A stretch of DNA of 64,000 bases from Sabellastarte sp. h YS-2021 (Eukaryota; Annelida; Polychaeta; Sabellida; Sabellidae), in contig OZ024929.1 in the NCBI GenBank assembly GCA_964017235.1, forward strand, positions 163,665,609 to 163,729,608, in the 5' to 3' direction. The notes beneath the pieces were generated by a model that saw only the letters and a list, made by a program, of their open reading frames with translations, was not told the origin of the DNA and did not search any database. Below are positions 49,716 through 60,330 of this stretch, one piece after another. A program made the position numbers and the translations under genes. Position 1 is the first letter of the stretch, and every line of letters begins with the position of its first letter.

Positions 49716-52700
49716 ATAAAATCTCAGAAATTTGGATGATTTTTTGTGACCTTTATAGGGTCCTCCCAGTGGCAAATTCCATCATATACTGAGGCTAATT
49801 TCACATTTCTTACTCAAAATTATTACAAGGTTTTGCTTTTACAGCACGAAAGATGTACAAAGGAGGAAGCATTAATATACGATTAATGGTGTAAAACAAC
49901 CCAAGCTGGTGAGGTGGTACTGGATGGTCTATACCCTTTATATAAATATTAACCTGCGTTTCGGAAGCATTTTAAAACTGCACTTTTACAGTAGTAAAGT
50001 TGTTGATTATATAAACAATCTGAGGTGACAGAGATCACATATTCATTGCTTGCTTCCACAGCCAAATGTCTTATTTTTATGAACAGTTCTTTCCATGAAA
50101 AAGACTTTCAGGCAGCAAAACTTTGTTGTTATACATACTGTATGTACAAATAAGTGTACTAAGCTAACTTTCCCAATCCACATGTTAGAATATACAGTAT
50201 CTTACATATTGTCAAATATATTGCCACTGTTGAGTTTGTCTCCTTTTTGAACATGACAGTATTTGGATACATACAGTGTATTTGAATATATTAAATCTAT
50301 GAAAATGTTGGAGACTGTAAAAGCAGTTTGAAAGCACTCAAGGTAATATTTACAACTGTCAGGTGTCATATGTTGTATGTAAATTCTTGTGGAGATAGGC
50401 ATCTCTTTCACTGTTCAGGTTTTATAGAGAACTTATTCTATCTTTGTGTGTATATATCTGCAAGGAATAACAGTTTGAGGAAATGAGTCTGTAAATTGGT
50501 GATAATGTGTGGTTTCACAGGAAGTGGTGGGAACTGGGTTCAAGAGAGTGTGCATTGTTTCACCAAAATACAGGTAGATATTGGGGCCTGAAAAAAGTGG
50601 TAAAGTTCCTGTTGAAGCCAGCCCTAGGGGACAAGTAGAGTGCAGGAGAGACATGGTTGTCTGGAGATTTTTAGGAAGCTTTGACATGTTTAGTGTGGTT
50701 TATTTGTAGAAAGTATTGCCCGAAGTGTCAATGATAACACAATGTTATATATAGATATGTATAAGCTATTGTTGACAAGTGGGGATGTCCCATACTTGTG
50801 ACTTAAAGCACCGGATACATTCTGAAGAGGTTGATGCAATTCATAGTTAGTATTGGGGGGGGGGGGGGGGGGGGGGGGGGGAAGTTAGGGAGGCAGAGTA
50901 TTGGCATTTTTACCCATACTTTCCAGACTTTTTAATTGTAACAGGAGATATAAATCTTTACAGATTCCCTAGTGTTCTTTCTTTCTAAATGATTTCAAAA
51001 GTTTTATTTTTATGTCACATTTATAAGTATGCTAGACAACACTTATATTTGCAACATGGTGTAAATGTATGTGACATATTCTTATTACAAAAACTCTTTC
51101 TCCAGATAGATCTCGGAATTTGCCTGCAGTAAAGGTAGTAAACCAGTAACTTGGATATTGAATTTGTCCATAAAAGCAGCATTAATGTAAGTTTAAAGTT
51201 GAAGTGGTCTATGAATCCGTGGGAAATTTGTGTATATTTAATATGATGGACTCAAAATACTGAGGAAAGCTAGGACTGAAGCCCAAGGCATCTGGTCTAC
51301 AATGGTAGATTCTGCTTAACTAGAACTATTCCAAGTCAAATGCTTGTGTAAATTGAACTAGTTTGCAGTTCCTAGCATCAGAATAGTTATATTTTATGGA
51401 GGTGTAAGTAAGTTATAACTAGAACCCAAGTCTTGTAGAATTTGGAGGTTGCAGTGGTACAGAGGTGACCATAGTATATGCATACAGTACACTTGTATGT
51501 GTTTCCTTCTCTGTTTACTTGATAAATAAAACAGCACAATAAAACAGGAGGGCAATGGAAATCCTATAGGCTTGTATGCACACTTCCTCTGATGTAAAGA
51601 AATTGATTTAAGTGGGATTTCTTACACTAAATTGGGTCTCTTTTTCCTCCCTTCAAAGCCTAATTGGGGCATGTTTGAACCTGAAAATGATGCACTCTGA
51701 AAAAGGGGTTTTGTGCGACTCAATCCAAAGCAGGGTTAGAGGTGCCTTTATATGAATATTTCATGTAAAATTGGGTCCTCTGTTAAAAGAGATCAGGGCA
51801 GCTTCATTAGTCCAGTTGACATTGAAGAAAATAATGAGAGGCGAGAAACATTTGGGCGAGTGGGTGTAGATTCCAAGGTTCTTTCTGTATATGTGTGATG
51901 GTATCCAACCAGTAAACAGCTTTTCACAAGGACCCTAATTTAGTTTTCTTTTCTTTTCTTTTGCAAAAAAAGGGCTGTATGGGTCTTGACTTGTGTTCAA
52001 GATGTTTCAATCATGTGCTAATTTTATGGACCCAAATTTGTGTGAGGATTGAAGTTGGTGTCTGTTGTAAAAAGAACTAATCACTCATAATGGTTGACCA
52101 TATATCATAGCCCAGAGGAATCAAATGGTAAATAAGTTTTAAAAACTTTGCCTGGGCCCATCAGATTTTATCACAAGTTCTGCTGTACCCATTACTTCAG
52201 GGGAGGCTGCATGATTTATTTTCCAATATATGCCTATTTATATATTCCTCATTTGCATAAACTTCATATTATTCAAAGTATGCCTGAAGAAAGATTGATA
52301 ATTTAATATTAAAAGTGTTTATATTAATAACACAACTTACTGAGTGAAGTAAAATCTAGTTTTCTAATTGACTGTGTTTGAATTTTCACCAGGGTTAATA
52401 TGGTCTTAAAGGTGTATGATCTCACTGCATGGTGAAATAAGTAGAAAGGATGGGACTAACTACACAAACATAAGATGATTCTATATATAATCATCAAGGT
52501 ATCTGTTGCATGTATAATAAAATGTTCACATGTTCTTATGTGTGTGTAATTGTACACTTAATTGTCATTTTTCTTTTTCTCTGTTTATACAATGATATTA
52601 TGTCACGATTTCGGAATTAAACTTGGTTCATTCAGACTGTGTACTATATTCAACATAAGGGTCTTCATTTGCCTTGGCCATTGCACAGAAGGGTTGTATA

Positions 52701-54191
52701 ATTTCAATCTATTGGTTTAGATAACTATGATAAATCTAGTGGGCCTAATTCATGTCCAGTGATTTCATTCAGTTCTAAAAAGTGGGAAGTGTCCGTCAAT
52801 CAATGCAACAGATGCTGGGAAAAAAAATTCAGATTTGAAGTCGGGTTTGCACGAGTTCACTTTGACAAGAGAGGCAGATTCAGTTGAATGTATGTGTACT
52901 GATCATTGAAAGCCTTTTCATCACAGTTTGGTCTGGACCTGCCAATTTCGTGTCCCTGTGGTTTCTGGCAGAGTACCAAGGCTGCATGTTGGCAGGGGTT
53001 ATTCAATGTTGTACATGATTATATTCTACATTTGAAGGAAGTAATTTAGCAAGGGACTGAATACCTAAGGTTATTAATACTGGGCAGGTCTTTCCATTAT
53101 TTAGCCTCATTATTTTGTATGTTTTTTTAAGTGTTTGTTTTCTAGGTCCATGGTAATTTCTCTTTTTTTAGATTTTTTTTGAGAAAAAAAAACCTGAGGA
53201 GCCAATTATAAAGTATATATGTGTGCGTATTTTGATTGATGATTTGGTTGGGAGAATTAGATTTATTTTGTATTTTGAAGGCAAGATATGGCTTGTTTGC
53301 AGGACCCCAGTGTGCATTCAGAATGGCCCTTGTTATTTGTCCACTTGGGGCGAGAAAGACTACTGGTTGTCTGATTTTGGTGTGTTGAGGTTGAAATATT
53401 ATTTATCAATATTGCCATTTTGGAAATGGAGAAAAAATAGGCAGGATGCATTATCTCTCACATGATGTTGAGCATTCATAAAAGATCTGTGGTTGAATAT
53501 GAAAAAAAAAAACTGGTAACCTGTTGTGATTTGGGTGGTGCTTTTCAAACCTCCGATGAAAATATCAAAATTTAATAAATCATTTTAAGTCTGCAAGAAA
53601 ACATTTACCACAGAATCTATTATGTTAGGTAAAACTTAATGACTGGTCTGTGAAGAGTTCATGGTATGATATACCTCAATTACCCGTCTTTTTCTATAAT
53701 TTATACAAAAATGATATAGTTTTGACTAAATAAGTATGTTCTATAATTCATATCTGTTTTAATATTTCCTGTGAGTTGTTTTAGTCCAGTGCAGATTATT
53801 GTGCAAATAAATCCTTCATTTGGCATGCATAACTTCATTGTGTCCTCGTATAGAAGTGTTATTTTTACAGTATTCACACTCCACTGATAAGATACCCCAA
53901 TGTACCATCAATAGGATTGTCTAAAGCTTTACACCATGTCACATTTCATAATGCAGTGTGATGAACATGCCTGTTTTCAGATCCAAAGCCATCAGGCCCC
54001 AGATATTTTATATTCTTATAAATTATAATGTAAGTGTGAAATGTTTGGGGATCTGCTACCACTGCAGTGTTGACATATCAAATGGTTTGGATGCAGTATG
54101 TTGTGATTACAAAGACTTTTGAACTGTTTTGTGTTCCAGAATGGTATTTTAGGTACTAGTAAACTTATATAATTTATATTGTTGCTTTCAG
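49716..54191. other. Intronic sequence, nothing recognised apart from a poly-G tract
   Basis: Open frames at 50433-50687 (minus) and 53223-53465 (plus) show no domain or splice support. Confidence 0.5.
50855..50881 (+). repeat. Poly-G tract (27 G)
   Basis: An uninterrupted G run; length uncertain for technical reasons. Confidence 0.9.
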
Positions 54192-55374
54192 GAACAGACC
54201 CAATGCAATTATCTCAAAGTATGCTCCAGTTTGAATACTTCCAGGGACAGACTCCATGCTGCTATGTCCTGGAGGAATATGCCCCTATATTTATACTTCC
54301 AGGGACAGACTCCATGCTGCTATGTGTGCTATGTGTTTGGACTCCATGCTGCCATGTCCTGGTGGAGTATGCCCCTATATTTATACTTCCAGGGACAGAC
54401 TCCATGCTGCTATGTGTGCTATGTGTTTGGACTCCATGCTGCCATGTCCTGGTGGAGTATGCCCCTATATTTATACTTCCAGGGACAGACTCCATGCTGC
54501 TATGTCCTGGAGTATGCCCTTATATTTATACTTCCAGGGACAGACTCCATGCTGCTATGTGTGCTATGTGTCTGGACTCCATGCTGCTGTGTCTTGGAGT
54601 ATGCCCCTATATTTATACTTCCAGGGACAGACTCCATGCTGCTAGGTGTGCTATGTGTTTGGACTCCATGCTGCCATGTCCTGGTAGAGTATGCCCCTAT
54701 ATTTATACTTCCAGGGACAGACTCCATGCTGCTATGTGTGCTATATGTCTGGACTCCATGCTGCGATGTCCTGGAGGAATATGCCCCTATATTTATACTT
54801 CCAGGGACAGACTCCATGCTGCTATGTGTGCTATATGTCTGGACTCCATGCTGCAATGTCCTGGAGTAATATGCCCCTATATTTATACTTCCAGGGACAG
54901 ACTCCATGCTGCTGTGTCTTGGAATATGCCCCTATATTTATACTTCCAGGGACAGACTCCATGCTGCTATGTGTGCTATGTGTCTGGACTCCATGCTGCC
55001 ATGTCCTGGTGGAGTATGCTCCTATATTTATACTTCCAGGGACAGACTCCATGCTGCTAGGTGTGCTATATGTCTGGACTCCATGCTGCTGTGTCTTGGT
55101 GGAGTATGCCCCTATATTTATACTTCCAGGGACAGACTCCATGCTGCTGTGTCTTGGAATATGCCCCTATATTTATACTTCCAGGGACAGACTCCATGCT
55201 GCTATGTGTGCTATGTGTCTGGACTCCATGCTGCAATGTCCTGGAGGAGTATGCCCCTATATTTATACTTCCAGGGACAGACTCCATGCTGGTATGTGTC
55301 TGGGACCGTGTGTCTACTTTTATCCTGTCATGCTGGATGAACCTTGTTTATGTGATGGTTATTTATACTTTCAG
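54192..55374 (+). repeat. Minisatellite of 55/90-bp units resembling the downstream exon's splice acceptor and 5' coding end
   Basis: The motif TTTATACTTCCAG|GGACAGACTCCATGC recurs, with the first G after CAG at 54192 (divergent), 54245, 54303, 54393, 54483, 54538, 54625, 54715, 54805, 54895, 54950, 55040, 55130, 55185 and 55275. The true exon follows at 55375. Spacings are 53, 58, 90, 90, 55, 87, 90, 90, 90, 55, 90, 90, 55, 90 and 100 bp. The 90-bp form is the 55-bp form plus a 35-bp internal duplication around ACTCCATGCTGC. Compared base by base, the 39 bases after the acceptor match the exon start at 28 positions without a gap, and the 13 bases before it differ by one. The short unit reads GQTPCCYVLEYA where the exon reads AQTLYCLVLEYA. 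All three forward frames are open for long distances, giving spurious ORFs. Array extent and unit lengths are seen directly; origin from the exon is inferred. Confidence 0.92.
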
Positions 55375-55541
55375 GCTCAGACTCTGTATTGCCTGGTCCT
55401 GGAGTATGCTGCTGGTGGAGAGCTTTTGGCTTACATCAAGTCTCAGGACAACTCACGGCTTGCTGAGAGCGAGGCTCGGGGGTTTGTGCGCCAGCTAGTG
55501 TCTGCGTTGCACTACCTGCATGAGAAGAATGTCGTACACAG
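55375..55541 (+). CDS. Internal exon of the same CAMK-like kinase (hinge, alpha-D, alpha-E, start of HRD)
   Basis: The exon is 167 bp, phase 0 at its start and phase 2 at its end, with acceptor ttatactttcag|GCTCAG and donor CACAG|gtgagt. It encodes beta-5 and the hinge (LVLEYAAGGEL), an acidic turn, the alpha-E segment (RQLVSALHYLHEKNVVH) and the H plus the split R codon of the catalytic HRD motif. The catalytic aspartate must lie in the next exon, which was not found before 64000. Joined to the exon at 17816-17944, the spacing between RLYE and LVLEY is nine residues, the same as in NIM1-type kinases, so no exon is missing between them. The motif EARxFVRQLxSAxxxLH is HUNK/NUAK-like. The first 12 codons and the acceptor resemble the tandem repeat unit that fills the preceding 1.18 kb, so automated gene calls may wrongly extend this exon upstream in the open frame 54691-55541. 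Confidence 0.96.
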
Positions 55542-55649
55542 GTGAGTGGAAACTGCTTCACCTACTGTAACCACATAAATAGACACAATAGTTGTGTAGT
55601 ACTGTACCTGTCCCAGTTAGATTGTCTTTTGCAATGGTTTTGACCTTTT

Positions 55650-56450
55650 TTTCACAGTTTCAAAGGCTGTATGGTATTATTTTCATCCATGGTGTCTGGC
55701 TAGGCTGGTGATGACCTTTATTTGACCTTTTGACCTTGCTGTAGTAACCCTGACCATTAAAATTTTGTCCAGGCTGTATACCAGGCTTGGTAGCGATATT
55801 GGTTGGGGGTGTTGGTGTGCAGTAACATTGACCTTGCTGTAGTGATTTTAACATTTAAAATATTATCCAGACTATATCTTGGTAACCAAAAGATGTAGAA
55901 AATTCATACTTTGTGGGAAATAAGGTAGGAAGTGTAGGTGTGATGGTGTGACATTGATTTAACCTTTGACATTGCCATTGTGACCTTGAATTTCAAAATA
56001 TTGTCCAAAAACCTCAGGTGTAAGAGATTGTCTCTCAGTAGGTGTATTGGGTGGAGGTTATAGGTGTGCAACATGATAGAGTGACCTAGGTGTGACCTTT
56101 TGACCCTTGCTCTACCAGAATGTTTTCTGCTGCTATATTTGGAATATATTTTTCCTATCTCAAGTTACTTTTAATCAAAACTATCTCCATTGAAAGCTGT
56201 ATACTTCAATTAATAAATTTTACAACTTCATAACTTTTAGTATTCAAATTAATTATTCAAATTTGCTATTGTCTTGTTTTGATACTTTACATACATTTTG
56301 TGTTTTCTTCATAGTTATTTATCCTGCAACTTTACATAACTTAGACTTTTCTGAAAGACTCCTTATCTTTACACTTGTACACTTTTGTATGTCTCAGTGT
56401 TCAAGACTATTTCCCAAGCTGTGGGATGTGGGCATCTTTGATAGTAATTT
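55650..56450 (+). repeat. TGACCT-rich dispersed repeat, copy 5
   Basis: It starts with ACAGTTTCAAAGGCTGTATGG and TTTTCATCCATGGTGTCTGGC, the family start, about 110 bp after the kinase exon. It contains TGACCTTTTGACCT at about 55718 (a direct repeat with 2-bp spacing) and ends with TATTTCCCAAGCTGTGGG. Same orientation as the other four. Confidence 0.85.
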
Positions 56451-56585
56451 TTATCTTTAGCCCATTCTTCATAAGTAAAAGTCAATCATTCATTGGGCCT
56501 ATGGGCCCATGTGACTGCTTACTTTATATCTTGAGGAGACAAGTATTTCTGCAACCCAGAACATAATGTTTGTTAAAGGTTCACC

Positions 56586-57057
56586 TAGGGCCGTCACGAG
56601 TAACCGACTAATCGACAACCGTTAGAATAGTGCTATGTAGTTACATATTTTAAAGTAAGAATAATCGCTTAATGCAGTAAAAGATGGCAGAAGGTCTGAA
56701 TCTGTAAAATATGTCCATATTGTCACATAAAATAAGTTAAAATCCCAAAACAGCCACGTTTTCTGTACTGTTTATACATTTACGTAAAACCGGAAATACC
56801 ATAGATCTCTTATATCGCCCACTTCCTGTCTGAAATAAACTAAGCAGAATTCGCAGGAAAACAGCCAAGTTATTAAATTTTACAGGTTATATATACATAT
56901 TTTCATTTTATTTCACATATTTATCGTTTTCAGCGCTTTTTAAAATATGAAACTTAAGATATTTGGTTCTTTTATAAATTCGACGGTTATTCGGTGTCGA
57001 CACGAATAGTACTTACGGATTAGTCGACATGAAATATTTGGAGTCGTGACGTCCATA
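56586..57057. mobile_element. hAT-type element with perfect 8-bp target duplication
   Basis: Left end TAGGGCCGTCACGAGTAACC and right end GGAGTCGTGACGTCCATA are imperfect inverted repeats (complement of the right end reads TATGGACGTCACGACTCC). GGTTCACC flanks it exactly at 56578-56585 and 57058-57065, an 8-bp duplication as for hAT. Subterminal GACTAATCGAC and GATTAGTCGAC are inverted. 472 bp, noncoding. Confidence 0.92.
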
Positions 57058-57174
57058 GGTTCACCTCCCAGAATAGTCTTGCTACCAATTATAATCCAAA
57101 CTAGAAAGCACTTGTAGAGCACAGTCCCCCACCAGTGTGGTCTTTCCAAAAAGTCTGGATTTTTAGTGTGCACA

Positions 57175-57470
57175 AGATGATGCAGATCTCTCCCAAAATG
57201 TGATAACTTCTTCCCTTATCTGTGCCCTACCCACATAACATATTTCATGAAGATCAGCAGATCCACCCATGAACTTTGGAGTAAAACTTAACAGAAAGTC
57301 CAAGTCATTAAAAATACTTTGAAAATGGGACCTTTGAATATTCAGATTTGTTTATAGAAAACGATCCAGAGCTTTCCCCAAATTTAGTCATTATTTTCTT
57401 TGATCAGGTCCTACCCACATGAAAAAAAATTCATAAAGATCCGTTCAGTACTTTTAGAGTTCAAAACCTT
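57175..57470 (+). repeat. RTE-like 3' sequence, diverged
   Basis: GATGATGCAGATCTCTCCCAAAATGTGATAACTTC, TTTCATGAAGATCAGCAGATC and a second similar block (AACGATCCAGAGC, AAAATTCATAAAGATCCG) have the style of the RTE-like copies at 47325 and 59885. Borders unclear. Confidence 0.5.
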
Positions 57471-57537
57471 TACTTTTAGAGTTCAAAATATTTACCCCTG
57501 GCCCACAAAAATCACATTGTTGGGCATTGTATAACTC

Positions 57538-57778
57538 ACTACTCACTTCCTGTAAATATGGCAGTAGACATAAACAATCTCCAATTTTTTGACAAATGTG
57601 TCCATTTGTGAAATTAAGAATGTCTAAAATATTTTTAAAAATATGTATATATTGAGGTACATTAGGAAAGGTAAAATTTAAGCTGAATAATTGATTATTA
57701 GAAAGGGTCATTGACCAAACACAATTGTATACTATCACAGACGATTAATTGAGCACACGTCTAATCGTCCCACCACTA
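57538..57778. mobile_element. hAT-type element fragment (right half)
   Basis: The segment from CACTTCCTGTAAATATGGC to GTCCCACCACTA matches the right half of the hAT element at 4174-4593, including the terminal inverted repeat (TAGTGGTGGGAC in complement). The left terminus was not found. Confidence 0.82.
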
Positions 57779-59884
57779 GTGTATACATTTAAGTTTAGCA
57801 TGTGAGAGGTTGTTGCAGATTTTGCAAACATTTTGAAGAAGGTGTCACATCCTGAAAATGCTGCCCATGTTGTGTTGAACATTGTCCTACCCAGATATGA
57901 ATCCTGACTTATTGAACCTTATGGATACGACCAAACCATGAAATGTATTGAGCCAGAAACTATCCCCAGTGAGTGAAATATTTTGTATTTAGCACTCGTG
58001 AGACCAGCATAAAACTGTGTTATCTAAGTATTAGGGTTGTCAGTGGCCTTTGATGTGATTGATAACTCTCTGTCTATGGGGAGATATTAAAGTTTATTAT
58101 TATCTTTAAAATATACTTTTTCTGTCAGAAAGGGGCCAAGTTTAAATGGGTGTTTTGATGTATGTATTTGTAGCAGCATGAAATAACACCATACCTGTCT
58201 ATTAGTTTAATTTCCATACATACAAATCCAAAAAGGACACTTTTATAACAATGTGGAAGCTTCCATTTCATTAGAAACCCGAGTACGGTTGAAGTGATAC
58301 CAGTTTGTTTTCAGTGACCTGCACATAATTTGTTCTAATTTGGTGTGTCTGTCAAAAAACTTAGTCACTGACTAATATATAATTTGCCACTGATTCAATG
58401 CCACTTTTAATAATACATCAAAGTGTGACAACTTAATTTACATAAAATATCCCTCATGGCATCAGAGACATAAGCATCAACTCCAGAAACTTTGAAGTGA
58501 AGAATAAATTAACTATTCTATTTGCTTAACTTTGAAATTAAATTTATGTCTCTTGTAGCACTGTCGAGAAAAGATTGACAAAGTTTGTAGAATATTTTCA
58601 AGAAATAGATTTTCAGAACAATTATTTGTACAAGTTAAAGAAATAGTAAGAAAAATTCAAGAAGTTGAACAGGGGTAGACAGTGTAAAAAGGGCTAATAG
58701 ATTTGAATTAATATTTATTCTAATAGTTATTCTGTTCAAATTCTGTCCTGTCAAACTGAAGGAAATTTGGGGAATTTTGTTGATTTGATTTTCTTGATTT
58801 GACTTGAAGGCTTAGCAAACACATGGTGGGTATGGTTTTGTGTCCAAGTAGAATTTGAAGCAAATCCTTAAATAGAGGCAATTTAGCCTTAGTGTCGACA
58901 GTGTTGTCACATTACTGATTTGTATGGCGTTACCTTGGCCAGAAAACCACAGCAGATTTCACCAAGGTGAGATGGGTGATAAACATAGAATGTCACCAAA
59001 CATGAAGAGAGGTCTTCTTGTGCAGAATCTGTGAAACTAATTGCTCTGTAGATAGGACTTTGTGGTTGCATTATTATCTTTCTGATGTTTCCTAAGGTAA
59101 CCTTACAGGTGTGAAATGGGAGAAGTTAAGGGTACTATTTTAAATGAAGACTGATGTATGTATTAGAGAAGAATTTTTAAATGAAAATATACACAGTTGA
59201 TTTTATATTAGCAGTTTTACCAGAAGACAGGATCTTATTTACACATTTTGTAGCTTTTTACTTCAGAAGTTATAGTCCAAGCATTTCAAGATTTACCAAG
59301 TGTCCTCCTGATAGACAAATGTCAACTTCTTCAGTGCTTCACTAGATTTAAATTCAAAATCACAATGTCTTTACCTGAACCAGTAATGTTCTTGAATCTC
59401 TCCCATGAAAAGTCATGGTTCTAGTCACACTTATTGAAAAAGTAAAGTCTTTGTAAAATGTATAACATATTTATAAATATGAATATAATCATGGATAATT
59501 TAGTTCTACAACATGGTAGATTGAAGTAATAGTTTGTGAATTATCCTGTTCATTAGCAAACAAACTGGTGTTGAACATACACACTTCACAGTATAGGTAA
59601 TTAATTTGCTTCAGGATCCAGTAGGAGGTTTACAGTGTTAAATTGCAAAGGTAATATTGTGACCAGATGTAGCCTAGGTAGGTGGAAGTTATTAAATGTG
59701 GTAGATACAATTCCACATGAACACATGTGAATTGCCATAAATAAATTACCTGTTTACATTTTGGATGACTCAGTGAAAATATAACAAGGCTAAATATTAT
59801 ATATACAGGGAGTCAGGACATTTAAGTTGTATAAAGCCAATAAATTTCATCATGCGTATATGTGTGAAGAGTTAACATATTGAA
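57779..59884. other. Intronic sequence, nothing recognised
   Basis: No supported feature was seen. Confidence 0.5.
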
Positions 59885-60330
59885 ACAAGAGCACTCAGAG
59901 AGCGCAGACCTCCGCCAAGGGAGCTCAATTCCTAGACTATCATCAAAATCCACCATAAAATTATCTGGCTATAACTTCCTTTAAAAAAAGCCTGGATCCA
60001 GATGATCCGGACAGTGATCCAGATCACTCCCAAAATCTGATCACTTGTTCCTTGTCCCATTTAGAACATTTCCTGAAAATTTCATCAAAATCCATCCATA
60101 ACTTTTTGAGTTATGTGTCTTTAAAATTACATTTCATGGATCCAGAAGATCCAGATAGTGATCTGGATCACTCACAAAATTTAAACATTTCTTCCTTTTA
60201 CCTTTTCAGACATATCCTGAAAATTTCATCAAAATCCATCCATAAGTTTTTGAGTTATCTTGTTCACAAACGCACAAACTCACAAACAAACCCAGGCGAA
60301 AACATAACCTCCTTGGCAGAGGTAATAAAG
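59885..60330 (+). repeat. RTE-like 3' sequence, best copy
   Basis: The copy runs from GCGCAGACCTCCGCCAAGG to ACATAACCTCCTTGGCAGAGG and holds two modules of GGATCCAGA..GATCCGGACAGTGATCCAGATCAC, CCTGAAAATTTCATCAAAATCC and CATAACTTTTTGAGTTAT, then a CACAAACAAAC-type stretch. This string is, from memory, typical of RTE-clade tails in fishes and marine invertebrates. The two ends are inverted repeats of each other (ACCTCCGCCAAGG / CCTTGGCAGAGGT). No reverse transcriptase is present. Confidence 0.75.

Larger units (their letters stand above)
17945..55374 (+). other. 37,430-bp phase-0 intron of the kinase gene
   Basis: This is inferred from the two kinase exons that flank it and from the absence of any missing residue between them in the kinase fold. 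The donor is gtaagg and the acceptor tactttcag. The intron holds SINEs, MITEs, a piggyBac-type element, satellite-like arrays and the exon-derived minisatellite at its 3' end. No other plus-strand exon with kinase motifs was seen in it. Two minus-strand exon-like stretches (37852-38093 and 47025-47123) are listed separately. Confidence 0.85.

Noticed and set aside
54500-54907. Minus-strand open frames of 73-135 codons across the array
   Set aside because: Repeat artefacts (ESVPGSINIGAYS repeated); no splice sites or family.
54179-55060. 293-codon plus-strand open frame, and the overlapping 54691-55545 (284 codons) and 54231-54869 frames
   Set aside because: They are the minisatellite read in shifting frames; repeats without stops give long frames in all three phases. 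Only 55375-55541 is supported as coding.
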